The notes under the pieces were generated by a model. That model did no database searches. It was not told the DNA's origin and saw only the letters and a list, made by a program, of their open reading frames with translations. From assembly GCF_003231275.1 (NCBI RefSeq), contig NZ_QKVL01000024.1:1-64000 (forward strand): DNA of 64,000 bases. Direction: 5' to 3'. Numbering within the stretch: position 1 is the stretch's first letter; every line of letters begins with the position of its first letter. Of the stretch, positions 9,469-17,937 are shown in pieces. The DNA comes from Pseudomonas huaxiensis (GTDB taxonomy: Bacteria; Pseudomonadota; Gammaproteobacteria; Pseudomonadales; Pseudomonadaceae). Position numbers and translations under genes: made by a program.

Positions 9469-10329
9469 TTTGCCCACCATGGGCGTCAGCAGCGTGGCCG
9501 AAGTCAGCTCTGCGGCGCCGGCTCCCCCGGGCAGCAGACTGACTTGCCCGGCGCTCAACGAGAGCACCTGCACCAGGAAGCTCGTTATCCACTGCAGATT
9601 TCCGCCCAGCCCGATCAATACCAGATACAGCACGCTGTAGCGCAGCGCCCAGTGCAGGCAGGTCAGGCCGAACACCAGCGCGAGGACGCGCCGTGGCAGG
9701 CGCAGGGTGGCCCGGAAGGCGCGGAAGAAATGCAGCAGGCGCCGCGCCCAGCGACGCCGGGTCAGGGGCGAAACCTTCACGCGCTTTAACAGCCAGCCGT
9801 TGAACCGCATCACCCCCCGTCGCCAGCGCACCAGCACCAGGCCCAGTCCCAAGGTGGCCAGCATCAATACCGCGCTGCTGATCAGCAGCCCTTCAAGACT
9901 GCGATTGAAGCTGTGGAACAGGGTGTAGACGACGATTCCCAGGACGGCGAAGAGGAAGAACAGCAAGTCGTTCAGCTGATCCATGGCGAACACCGCGCCG
10001 CTGTGGGCCGGGCGCACCCGGTCGCGGGACAGCAGCGCCATCAGGGTCAGCGGCCCGCCGCTGCCACCCGGCGTGGAGCAGATGGCGAACTCGGTAGCCA
10101 TGATCACGCCGAGGCTGCGCAGCCGACTGATCTTCTCGCCCTGGCTGCCCAGTAACAGACGCAGGCGCATGGCGTTGAGGGTCCAGCACAGCACGATCAT
10201 GCCGAATAGCGCCAACAGCAGACCGGGCGGGAAACTGCGCAGCCGCGGCAGCAGTTCGCTGCCGCCGAGCACGACTGGCACCAGCGCCGCCATGACCAGC
10301 GCCGCCAGCAACCAGCCGATGCGATTCAC
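9346..10329 (-). CDS. UPF0104 / lysylphosphatidylglycerol synthase TM-type membrane protein
   Basis: A 327-residue polytopic membrane protein with about eight hydrophobic segments. Conserved UPF0104 features are ATEFAICSTPGGSGGPLTLM near residue 80 and SLLPGGAGAAELTSATLL near residue 265. These belong to the flippase-like membrane half of MprF and to stand-alone AglD-like proteins; there is no aminoacyl-transferase domain. I chose the GTG at 10327-10329 because it overlaps the TGA of the upstream deacetylase by four bases (translational coupling); the longer frame upstream is antisense-like noise. With the glycosyltransferase and deacetylase it forms an operon probably handling a lipid-linked sugar. 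The substrate is unknown. Confidence 0.8.
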   Translation of the reverse strand: MNRIGWLLAALVMAALVPVVLGGSELLPRLRSFPPGLLLALFGMIVLCWTLNAMRLRLLLGSQGEKISRLRSLGVIMATEFAICSTPGGSGGPLTLMALLSRDRVRPAHSGAVFAMDQLNDLLFFLFAVLGIVVYTLFHSFNRSLEGLLISSAVLMLATLGLGLVLVRWRRGVMRFNGWLLKRVKVSPLTRRRWARRLLHFFRAFRATLRLPRRVLALVFGLTCLHWALRYSVLYLVLIGLGGNLQWITSFLVQVLSLSAGQVSLLPGGAGAAELTSATLLTPMVGKSTAAAAVLVWRVVTYYFYLVAGGPVFLWLLGRPLLERITR

Positions 10330-11093
10330 GGGCCGGGCCTGCTGGCCAGCCAGGCCATCTTGGTCATGGGCGTGCGCCCGTCCGCCAGCAGGCGTTGCAG
10401 TGCCTGCAGCCAATAGCGCCGGGAGAAACCGTGGCGCATGTCCACCGGGTGCAGGCCGAGGCGAAGGGTGTTGGCCTGTTGCTGGCGGCTTTCCTGATAC
10501 GTGCAGACCATTTTCGACAGGCCCCGGCGCCAGGCACTGCGAGCGCTCCAGACCAGACCCGGGGCTTTCACCGTGCTGAAATCGGGAAGGCGATATAAAT
10601 GCTGCGGATCGCTGGTGTAGTGCAGCGGCAGTTTGCGCAGCGCCTGCCGCGTGCCTTCGCTCATCAGCCAGGCGGGTGCGACGAAGCCGCTCAGGGGCCA
10701 GTCCATCCGCTCGAACACCTCGATCCCGGCGCTCAGCCGTTGTAAGGCCTGATCCTGATCGAGGCTGTGGAACTCGCCTTCCCAGGTATAGATACGGCGC
10801 ATGAAGTACTCGCCGGGCGAACGCGGCGGCGGGCCGTCGTCGGCGTGGTAGTAGCCGTGCAGGGCCAGCTCGTCGCCACGGGCCAGGCGCTGATCCATGA
10901 CGCGGCGAAAGTCGGGGGCGTTTTCCAGCGCGTTGCACTTATGGAAGTCGGGTACCACCAGCAAGGTCATGGGAATGTTGCCGAGGGCGTCCACCGCCTC
11001 GACAAAGGGCTGATAATCCGGCCAGGTCTGCGGCGCCACATCGTGCAGCACCAGCAACACACTGCGCTCGGGGGCGGAATTGGAATCAGGCAT
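10326..11093 (-). CDS. DUF2334 polysaccharide deacetylase-like protein
   Basis: A 255-residue protein of the NodB-fold carbohydrate esterase superfamily. The motif-1 aspartate lies in LLVLHDVAPQTWPDY, the metal-binding histidines in GDELALHGYYHADD, and the substrate-side motif in GFVAPAWLMSEG. It has no signal peptide, so a cytoplasmic role on a sugar donor or lipid-linked sugar is likely. The ATG at 11091-11093 overlaps the glycosyltransferase stop by eight bases; the longer ORF upstream is antisense. The middle gene of a three-gene operon with glycosyltransferase and UPF0104 membrane protein. Deacetylation of an N-acetylated sugar is inferred from the fold only. Confidence 0.8.
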   Translation of the reverse strand: MPDSNSAPERSVLLVLHDVAPQTWPDYQPFVEAVDALGNIPMTLLVVPDFHKCNALENAPDFRRVMDQRLARGDELALHGYYHADDGPPPRSPGEYFMRRIYTWEGEFHSLDQDQALQRLSAGIEVFERMDWPLSGFVAPAWLMSEGTRQALRKLPLHYTSDPQHLYRLPDFSTVKAPGLVWSARSAWRRGLSKMVCTYQESRQQQANTLRLGLHPVDMRHGFSRRYWLQALQRLLADGRTPMTKMAWLASRPGP

Positions 11094-12240
11094 GGGCGCG
11101 TACCGGCAGGTTGCTGTAGCCGAGCACGGCCCGGTAATGCTCCAGCAGGCCGCTGACCACGCTATCCCAGCTGTAATGCTGTTCCACATGCAGGCGCGCC
11201 CGCTGGCCGAGGACGGTCACATTTCGCTCGAACACTTCGGTCACGGCGGTGGCCATCGCCTGCCCGTCGCCCGGGGCGCAGAGTTGGCCGCAGCCGGGAT
11301 CGACAATCTCGCGAAACGCCCCGGCCGCCACCGCCACCACCGGAATGGCGCTGGCCATCGCTTCGAGGATCACCAGGCCAAAGGTCTCCTGATCGCCGGC
11401 GTGTACCAGCAGGTCGGCGCTGGCCAGCAGCCGCGCCACTTCGCTGGCCGGGCGGAAGTGATCGAAGACGGTGACGTTGTCCGGCACATGGGCGGGCATA
11501 TGCGAACCCACCAGCAACAGGTGATACGGCTTGCCCAGGCGCTGGATGCAGTCCAGCAGCACCGGCAGGTTCTTCTCCCGCGAACCGCGCCCGGCGAACA
11601 CCAGCAGGCGGGTGTCGTCCGGCACGCCCAATTCGGCGCGCAGGCCCGGATCGCGATGGTCTGGATGGAAGGTGACGAGATCGACCCCGAGGCGCTGCAC
11701 ATGGACATTGTCGATGCCAAGCCTGCGCAGCTTGCTGGCCATCACCTGGCTGGGCGCCAGGACCCGGTCGAAATTGCCGTAGAGCTTGCTGACATAGGCT
11801 TCGACGTTGGGGGTGAACCAGTTGCCCATGCGGTTGCTTACCAGCAGCGGCAGGTCGGAGTGGTAGAAGCCGATCACGGGCACATCCAGGCGCCGGCGCG
11901 CGCCGAGCGCGGCCCAGGCGGTGAGGTAGGGGTCACCGACCTCGATGAGGTCCGGTTGCAGTTCGTGCAACACGTTGCACCAGGGTGCAAGGCGCAGGGG
12001 AAAGCGATAACCGTTGCCGAAGGGCAGGGGAGGTGCGGGGACTTCGTGGATGCCGTTGTGCTGGCAGGCGCTGGCGCCGGGGATCAACAGGCTGTGGCGC
12101 ACGTTCGGGGTCAGCCCAAGGCGTCGATGTTTGGCATCAAGATAGGTACGCACTCCGCCGCTGGCGGGGGCGTAGAACATGGTGATGTCCGCGATATGCA
12201 CGATCAGCATCCCTCCGGGATCGTCTTCAGAGACTGTCAT
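11086..12240 (-). CDS. Family GT4 glycosyltransferase
   Basis: A 384-residue GT-B fold glycosyltransferase, first gene of the operon with the deacetylase and membrane protein. The N-terminal acceptor domain has the glycine-rich SGGVRTYLDAK; the C-terminal donor domain has FAGRGSREKNLPVLLD and the EX7E motif in ETFGLVILEAMASAIPV followed by GAFREIV. These place it with retaining GT4 enzymes such as those for diacylglycerol or lipid-linked acceptors. The ATG at 12238-12240 is kept; a second in-frame ATG (12208-12210) has GGAGGG directly abutting, so the start is uncertain by ten codons. The sugar donor and acceptor are not visible. Confidence 0.85.
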   Translation of the reverse strand: MTVSEDDPGGMLIVHIADITMFYAPASGGVRTYLDAKHRRLGLTPNVRHSLLIPGASACQHNGIHEVPAPPLPFGNGYRFPLRLAPWCNVLHELQPDLIEVGDPYLTAWAALGARRRLDVPVIGFYHSDLPLLVSNRMGNWFTPNVEAYVSKLYGNFDRVLAPSQVMASKLRRLGIDNVHVQRLGVDLVTFHPDHRDPGLRAELGVPDDTRLLVFAGRGSREKNLPVLLDCIQRLGKPYHLLLVGSHMPAHVPDNVTVFDHFRPASEVARLLASADLLVHAGDQETFGLVILEAMASAIPVVAVAAGAFREIVDPGCGQLCAPGDGQAMATAVTEVFERNVTVLGQRARLHVEQHYSWDSVVSGLLEHYRAVLGYSNLPVRAHA

Positions 12241-12319
12241 CCGGCGTACTGGCTGCCGCGATGACGCGCCCTAAGGTTGACCTTTCATAAGGATAGTTTG
12301 TTCGATCGGCGATCAAGGG

Positions 12320-12342
12320 CCCGGCGGCATTGCGCCGCCGGG
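12320..12342 (-). terminator. GC-rich hairpin after the chemoreceptor gene
   Basis: Perfect stem CCCGGCGGC / GCCGCCGGG with a five-base loop, 12 bases beyond the chemoreceptor stop. The following T run is weak, so termination efficiency is uncertain. Confidence 0.55.
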
Positions 12343-12353
12343 TGGGGGGAGGG

Positions 12354-14228
12354 TCAGATGCGGAAGCTGCCGACCAGATGCTTCAGGCGACCGGCCTGTT
12401 CTTCCAGATCGGAACAGGCGCGCAGAGTCGATTGCAGGTTCTCGACGCCTTCCTGGTTGAGCATGTTGATTTCGTTGATGTCCATGTTGATCGAGTCGAC
12501 CACGGCGGTCTGCTCTTCGGTCGCGGTGGCGACCGACTGGTTCATGCCGTCGATCTCGCCGATGCGCAGGGTCACGCTGTTCAGGCGCTCGCCGGCCTGG
12601 TTGGCGATGGACACGCTGTCGTGGCTGTGGCGTTGGCTCTGGCCCATGGTTTCCACCGACTCGCGGGCGCCGACCTGCAGTTCCTCGATCATGCCCTGCA
12701 CTTGCTGCGCCGACTCCTGGGTGCGGTGAGCCAGGTTGCGCACCTCGTCGGCGACCACCGCGAAGCCGCGACCGGCTTCACCGGCACGCGCGGCCTCAAT
12801 GGCGGCGTTCAGCGCCAGCAGGTTGGTCTGCTGGGAAATGCTGGTGATCACTTCGAGGATCTGACCGATGTTCACGGTCTTGCTGTTCAGCGTCTCGATG
12901 TGGCTGCTGGACGTGGAAATCATGTCCGACAGACGGTTCATCGCCTGAATGCTGCGGTCCACGACCTGTTGGCCTTCTTCCGCCAGGTGCCGCGCGGAGC
13001 TTGCCTGTTGCGACGCCTGGGCGGCGTTGTGGGCAATTTCCTGGGCGGCCGCACCGAGCTCGTTGATCGCCGCGGCGACACTGTTGGTGCGGTTGGTCTG
13101 CTCGTCGGAGTTGACCATCGACGAGTTCGAGGCACTGACCACGCGCAGGGCCACTTCGTTGACGTGCTCGGTGGCCGAGGCTACTTCGCGGATCGACTCG
13201 TGGATACGCCCGACGAAGTGGTTGAAGGCCTTGCCGAGCATGCCGAATTCGTCGTGGTTGTGGATGTTCAGGCGGCGGGTCAGATCGCCCTCGCCCTGGG
13301 CAATGCCTTCCATCGCTCGGATCATGGTGTGCAGCGGGCGCATCAGGGCACTGATCAGCAAGCCCAGCAGACCGATGATGAAGCCAACCGCAACAATGGT
13401 GGCAACGACCGCCGAGGTGCGGAACTTGCTCAGCATTGCGTAGGCTTTGTCCTTATCTACGGACAGACCGATGTACCAGTTCGCCGACGGCAAGCCCTTC
13501 ACCGGGGTGAAGCTGAGGATACGGGTCTTGCCGTCGAGTTCGACTTCAACCGGATCCTTGCTCAGGCGCGGCGTGTTCTGCGGGAACACGTCGGTCATCG
13601 ACTTCATCGTCAGGTCTTTGTTCGGGTGGACCAGAATCTTGCCTTGGTCGTTGACCAGGAAGGCGTAGCCCATGCCGCCGAAGTTCAGCGAGTTGATGAT
13701 TTCCACCAGGCCATCCAGCGCCAGGTCGCCACCCACTACACCGACTTGCGGCGAGACCGGCGAAACGATGGAGATCACCATCTTGCCGGTACTCATGTCG
13801 ATATAGGGTTCGGTCAGGATGGTCTTGCCGGCGGCCAGGCCGTCCTTGTACCAGGGACGGACGCGCGGGTCATAGCCGTCCGGCATTTTCATCAAGGGAC
13901 GAATGGTGAAATCACCATTGGGGTGACCCAGGTAAATAGTGAGGAAACTTGAAGTCAGTGCTTTCTGGCCGAGCAGGTTGCCGGCATTCTGCGGGTCGGC
14001 GGCAATGTTCTGAACAGCACTTTCTACCAGGAGCATCCGGCCATCGAAGAGGTTCTTGATGTTGGTTGCCGTGGTATCGCCCATTTCCTGAAGATAGTTC
14101 TCCAGGTTTTCGCGAATCGCATTACGCTGCAAGTAATCGTTGTACAGCGTAAAGAGCGAGAACGCGATCATCACGATCAGCGAGGCGGCCAACAATATCT
14201 TGTGGCTGAAACGGAGGTTTTTGTTCAT
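12354..14228 (-). CDS. dCache amino-acid chemoreceptor (PctA/PctB/CtaA type)
   Basis: A 624-residue methyl-accepting chemotaxis protein. It has a short cytoplasmic N-terminus, TM1 (about residues 10-28), a periplasmic double-Cache domain, TM2 (about 275-297), HAMP, and a signalling domain with the conserved hairpin EAARAGEAGRGFAVVADEVR. The ligand domain shows the published amino-acid-binding pattern YxxxxRxWY (YDPRVRPWY), then TEPYID and the aspartate of VGGDLALD, so amino acids are the likely attractants. No C-terminal CheR pentapeptide is seen. In P. aeruginosa the pctA/pctB/pctC receptors sit in the same neighbourhood (recalled). Monocistronic, with a hairpin downstream. Confidence 0.9.
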   Translation of the reverse strand: MNKNLRFSHKILLAASLIVMIAFSLFTLYNDYLQRNAIRENLENYLQEMGDTTATNIKNLFDGRMLLVESAVQNIAADPQNAGNLLGQKALTSSFLTIYLGHPNGDFTIRPLMKMPDGYDPRVRPWYKDGLAAGKTILTEPYIDMSTGKMVISIVSPVSPQVGVVGGDLALDGLVEIINSLNFGGMGYAFLVNDQGKILVHPNKDLTMKSMTDVFPQNTPRLSKDPVEVELDGKTRILSFTPVKGLPSANWYIGLSVDKDKAYAMLSKFRTSAVVATIVAVGFIIGLLGLLISALMRPLHTMIRAMEGIAQGEGDLTRRLNIHNHDEFGMLGKAFNHFVGRIHESIREVASATEHVNEVALRVVSASNSSMVNSDEQTNRTNSVAAAINELGAAAQEIAHNAAQASQQASSARHLAEEGQQVVDRSIQAMNRLSDMISTSSSHIETLNSKTVNIGQILEVITSISQQTNLLALNAAIEAARAGEAGRGFAVVADEVRNLAHRTQESAQQVQGMIEELQVGARESVETMGQSQRHSHDSVSIANQAGERLNSVTLRIGEIDGMNQSVATATEEQTAVVDSINMDINEINMLNQEGVENLQSTLRACSDLEEQAGRLKHLVGSFRI

Positions 14229-14399
14229 GGCGTGTTGGGTCCGCTAAGGTCTTGAAGTTCGGGTCGTTCGCACGAAAGAGCAGCTTTGAAGCCGCGTATG
14301 TCCCCTATCCGTGTCGGGTTTTTCCTCACTTTCAGGTAATCAATCACACTTCGGTATCGGCTGAGTCGTACCAAAGCTTTAAATGGAGGATGAAAAAAC

Positions 14400-15875
14400 A
14401 TGCCAGATTCTTCGCAATTCGTGATTGGTAGCGACCTGGGTGGAAAACCCGTGTCGCAGGCCATGCGTCTGGCCAACCGCCATGGCTTGGTGGCCGGTGC
14501 CACCGGTACTGGCAAGACCGTGACCCTGCAACATCTGGCCGAGGCGTTCAGCGATGCCGGGGTGGCGGTATTTGCCGCAGACGTCAAGGGCGACCTGTGT
14601 GGCCTCGGTGCGGTGGGCAAGCCCGAAGGCAAGATCGCCGAGCGCATCGCCGGGATGCCTTTCCTCGATTACCAGGCGCAGGCGTACCCGGTAACCCTGT
14701 GGGACATTCACGGTCAGTCCGGCCATCCATTGCGCACGACCCTGAGTGAAATGGGCCCACTGTTACTGGGCAACCTGCTGGAACTGAACGACAGCCAGCA
14801 GGCCGCGCTGTATGCGGCGTTCAAGGTGGCCGACCGAGAAGGGCTGTTGCTGCTGGACATCAAGGACCTCAAGGCGCTGCTCGGTCACTTGAAGGACAAC
14901 CCGCAAGTGCTCGGCGAAGACAGCGCACTGATGACCAGCGGTTCTTCTCAAGCGCTGCTGCGTCGGCTGGCAACCTTGGAGCAGCAGGGCGCCGAGGCGC
15001 TGTTCGGCGAGCCGGCGCTGCAACTGGAAGACCTGTTGCACCCCGCCGCAGATGGGCGTGGGCGGATTCATCTGCTCGATGCCAGCCGTCTGGTTCACGA
15101 GGCGCCCAAGGTCTATGCGACGTTCCTGCTGTGGCTGCTGGCCGAGTTGTTCGAGCAACTGCCGGAGCGCGGCGATGCCGATAAACCGTTGCTGGCGCTG
15201 TTCTTCGACGAAGCGCACCTGCTGTTCAATGGCACGCCCAAGGCATTGCAGGATCGGCTGGAGCAGGTGGTGCGGCTGATCCGCTCCAAGGGCGTCGGGG
15301 TGTATTTCGTCACGCAGTCGCCCGGCGACCTGCCGGACGATGTGCTGGCGCAGTTGGGCCTGCGGGTTCAGCACGGGCTGCGGGCGTTCACGGCCAAGGA
15401 GCAGAAGTCGCTGCGCGCGGTGGCGGATGGTTTCCGCCCAAACCCGGCGTTCGACACCCTGGCAGTGCTGACCGAACTGGGCATTGGCGAGGCGCTGGTC
15501 GGCACCCTGCAGGACAAGGGCACACCGGCGATGGTCGAGCGGGTGTTGATCGCGCCGCCGCAATCGCGGATCGGTCCGTTGAGCGAGGCCGAACGCGCTG
15601 CGCTGATTGCCGCGTCGCCATTGGCCGGGCGTTATGACAAGCCGATTGATCGCGAGTCCGCCTACGAAATGCTCACGGCGCGCAAGGGCGAGGCCCCCGA
15701 CACGCCGGTGGCGGCACAGAAAGAAGAAGAGAGCCTGGCCGACAAGGCGGGTGAGTTCTTGCAAAGTGCGGCGGGGCAGGCAATCAAGTCTGCGGTGCGC
15801 CAGGCGGCGAACCAGTTTGGCCGGCAGTTGGTGCGCGGTTTGATGGGGTCGCTGCTGGGCAGCAAGCGTAAATAG
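14400..15875 (+). CDS. DUF853 HerA-like P-loop ATPase
   Basis: A 491-residue ATPase of the HerA/FtsK superfamily. Walker A is GATGTGKTVTLQHLAEAF near residue 35. Walker B is LLALFFDEAHLLF near residue 270, and VYFVTQSPGDLPDDVLAQLG forms a sensor-like segment near residue 305. The C-terminal ~80 residues are charged and Ala-rich and end basic. The family (formerly YjgR) is widespread as a single gene; its substrate is unknown, although related HerA proteins translocate DNA. The ATG at 14400 has GGAGG 10 bases upstream. It is divergent from the chemoreceptor gene and ends at the terminator 15892-15917. No nuclease partner (NurA, SIR2) is next to it, so a defence role is not supported here. Confidence 0.85.
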   Translation: MPDSSQFVIGSDLGGKPVSQAMRLANRHGLVAGATGTGKTVTLQHLAEAFSDAGVAVFAADVKGDLCGLGAVGKPEGKIAERIAGMPFLDYQAQAYPVTLWDIHGQSGHPLRTTLSEMGPLLLGNLLELNDSQQAALYAAFKVADREGLLLLDIKDLKALLGHLKDNPQVLGEDSALMTSGSSQALLRRLATLEQQGAEALFGEPALQLEDLLHPAADGRGRIHLLDASRLVHEAPKVYATFLLWLLAELFEQLPERGDADKPLLALFFDEAHLLFNGTPKALQDRLEQVVRLIRSKGVGVYFVTQSPGDLPDDVLAQLGLRVQHGLRAFTAKEQKSLRAVADGFRPNPAFDTLAVLTELGIGEALVGTLQDKGTPAMVERVLIAPPQSRIGPLSEAERAALIAASPLAGRYDKPIDRESAYEMLTARKGEAPDTPVAAQKEEESLADKAGEFLQSAAGQAIKSAVRQAANQFGRQLVRGLMGSLLGSKRK

Positions 15876-15891
15876 TGTTTTCGCAGGCATG

Positions 15892-15917
15892 AAAAAGGCG
15901 TCCTTCGACGCCTTTTT
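15892..15917. terminator. Bidirectional terminator between the DUF853 gene and pit
   Basis: Hairpin AAAAAGGCGT-ccttcg-ACGCCTTTTT with A/T tails on both sides between two convergent genes. Confidence 0.9.
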
Positions 15918-15931
15918 CAGTGCGGTGAGTT

Positions 15932-17404
15932 TTAGCTGATGAACTTGGTCGCCAGCCAGAACAGTCCCGCCGCCAGGCCCATCGTGGCTGGCAGGGTCAG
16001 GACCCACGCCAGCAGGATGGTCTTGACCGTGCCGCCTTGCAGGCCGCTCTTGTTGGCGACCATGGTGCCGGCAACACCCGAGGACAGCACGTGGGTCGTC
16101 GATACCGGCAGGCTGAAGATGTTGGCCATGCCGATCGCGCAGGCTGCGGTGATCTGCGCCGACATGCCCTGGGCATAGGTCATGCCCTGCTTGCCGATCT
16201 TCTCGCCGATGGTCAGTACCACGCGCTTCCAGCCAACCATGGTGCCCAGGCCCAGCGCCAGGGCGACGGCCAGGATCACCCAGAACGGTGCGTATTCGGT
16301 AGTGGCGGTCAGGTCTTTACGCAGCTTGTCGAGGTCGGCTTTTTCACGGGGTTGCAGGACCGGCAGCTTGCCGACCTTCTTCGCCGTGTCGTCCAGGCAG
16401 AGCAGGTAGCGGCGTACTTCGACACGTTGCTCGGAGCTCAGGGCGCGGTAGTCGGTCACGCCTGCCAGCGACTGCTGCAGCGCGGCAATGGTCGGCTCGG
16501 TCTGGTGCGGGTTGCAGCTGAACTGCTCAGGCAGATCGCCCTTGGCGGCCTTGCCCAGGGCCAGGAATTCGCCCAGGGTTTCGTGGTTGCGCTCGTAGAA
16601 CTGGCTCAGGTGCAGGGTTGCGTCGCGGGTCCGCTCGATCTGGTAGGTCGTGCTGTTGAGGTCCAGAACGAACTGCGCCGGAACGATACCGATCAGCACC
16701 AGCATGATCAGGCCAATACCTTTCTGGCCGTCGTTGGAGCCGTGCACGAAGCTCACGCCCATCGCGGACATGATCAGTACCAGGCGGTTCCAGAAGGGTG
16801 GGTGCTTCTTGTCGTCGAGCATGCGGCGCTGTTCTGGCGTCTTGTGCATCTTCGACAGCGGACGCCACCATTTCAGGCCCAGCAGCACCAGCGCGGCAAC
16901 GACAAAGCCGGCCATTGGCGAGAGCACCAGCGACATGCCGATATCGATCGCTTTCTGCCAGTTGACCCCGTCACCCAACGGAATGTCGTTGATCAGGGCG
17001 TTGGCCAGGCCGACACCGAGGATCGAACCGATCAGGGTGTGGGAACTGGACGCCGGGATACCGAAATACCAGGTGCCCAGGTTCCAGGCGATGGCTGCGG
17101 CCAGCAGCGAGAAGACCATGGCCAGGCCGTGCCCGGTGTTCACGTTGATCAGCAGCTCGACCGGCAGCAGGTGAACGATGGCGTAGGCGACGCCGACGCC
17201 GCCCAGCAGTACCCCGAGGAAGTTGAAGATCCCGGAGGCGAAGACCGCCAGTTGAGGAGGCATGGCTTTGGTGTAGATGACTGTCGCAACCGCGTTTGCG
17301 GTGTCATGAAAGCCATTGATGAACTCGAAGGCGAGGACGAAGGTCAAGGCGAGCAGGAGACTCACCAGTACCCACGCATCAAGTCCGCTGAATAATTCGA
17401 TCAT
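15932..17404 (-). CDS. pitA: PiT-family low-affinity inorganic phosphate transporter
   Basis: A 490-residue inner-membrane symporter that takes up phosphate as a metal-phosphate complex. The two inverted PHO4 repeats are visible: NGFHDTANAVAT with PASSSHTLIGSILGVG in the N-terminal half, and FVHGSNDGQKGIGL with PVSTTHVLSSGVAG in the C-terminal half. A soluble loop of about 130 residues lies between them, as in E. coli PitA. About 10 membrane segments can be counted. The ATG at 17402-17404 is the first codon of the conserved N-terminal helix. Monocistronic; no Pho box was recognised in the 330 bases upstream. Confidence 0.9.
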   Translation of the reverse strand: MIELFSGLDAWVLVSLLLALTFVLAFEFINGFHDTANAVATVIYTKAMPPQLAVFASGIFNFLGVLLGGVGVAYAIVHLLPVELLINVNTGHGLAMVFSLLAAAIAWNLGTWYFGIPASSSHTLIGSILGVGLANALINDIPLGDGVNWQKAIDIGMSLVLSPMAGFVVAALVLLGLKWWRPLSKMHKTPEQRRMLDDKKHPPFWNRLVLIMSAMGVSFVHGSNDGQKGIGLIMLVLIGIVPAQFVLDLNSTTYQIERTRDATLHLSQFYERNHETLGEFLALGKAAKGDLPEQFSCNPHQTEPTIAALQQSLAGVTDYRALSSEQRVEVRRYLLCLDDTAKKVGKLPVLQPREKADLDKLRKDLTATTEYAPFWVILAVALALGLGTMVGWKRVVLTIGEKIGKQGMTYAQGMSAQITAACAIGMANIFSLPVSTTHVLSSGVAGTMVANKSGLQGGTVKTILLAWVLTLPATMGLAAGLFWLATKFIS

Positions 17405-17736
17405 GAAGGTTTTCTGACCCGGTCATAAGGGGGCGCGATTATGCCAGAAATCCCCGGTAATCGATGCACTGGCTGCCGACCGGTTGATCGCTTCAGCGAA
17501 AGTTCCGTTCAGGTATCGAATGCGGCGGGTATCGGAAAACGTCGGCAAAAAGCCGGGAGAATGTGGCTTTCTGAAGGTAACAGGATGAACTTTTGATGTC
17601 GGAAAGGTTTCAAACAAACGTATGAAATTTGTGAGAATCCATTACGGTTTCATGTTCGCACGCGCAATGATAGACCCGGGTACCTGTTCGAACAGGTACC
17701 GGGAGGTCTTCGCGGCACGTTAATGAAGGGCGTGCA
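17405..17736. other. Intergenic region with a perfect 22-bp palindrome at 17679-17700
   Basis: About 330 bases without a gene between pit and a small minus-strand gene. It holds the pit promoter (not resolved) and, at 17679-17700, a perfect 22-base palindrome with GGTACC at its outer ends and TTCGAA at its centre. On the minus strand this lies about 37 bases beyond the small gene's stop and could be a terminator stem without a T run, or a protein-binding site. Confidence 0.6.
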
Positions 17737-17937
17737 TCAGGGCTCTTCGGGCTTGAGTTCCTCTTCAATCTTGCGAAGTTCCTCGGCAAACGCCTGGTCC
17801 ATGACGGTGGCGCGTTTGCGCCAGGGTTTGCGTTCCGGGTCGGGTTGAGCGGCATAAGTCGTGACTTCTCCGCCATAAACATCCTTGTAACGTTGTTCCT
17901 GGCGCTCAAGTTCCGCGCGCAGTTCTTCTTTCGTCAC
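17737..17937 (-). CDS. Small charged hypothetical protein
   Basis: A 66-residue, highly charged, mostly helical protein (starting MTKEELRAELERQEQRYKDV and ending in EELRKIEEELKPEEP). Composition is clearly protein-like, with heptad-like glutamate/lysine/leucine spacing, and no other frame competes. The start is a GTG at 17935-17937 with a weak AGGT ribosome site. No domain is recognised. It lies upstream of pit on the same strand but is separated from it by 330 bases, so cotranscription is doubtful. Confidence 0.65.
   Translation of the reverse strand: MTKEELRAELERQEQRYKDVYGGEVTTYAAQPDPERKPWRKRATVMDQAFAEELRKIEEELKPEEP

Noticed and set aside
9346..10938. 530-residue start for the UPF0104 protein
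   Set aside because: The first ~200 residues are an arginine/proline-rich out-of-frame translation of the deacetylase gene; the GTG at 10327-10329 overlaps the upstream stop by four bases.
14400..15875. HerA-like ATPase as a possible anti-phage system
   Set aside because: DUF853 proteins are widespread single genes; there is no NurA, SIR2 or other nuclease next to it, and the neighbours are core genes.
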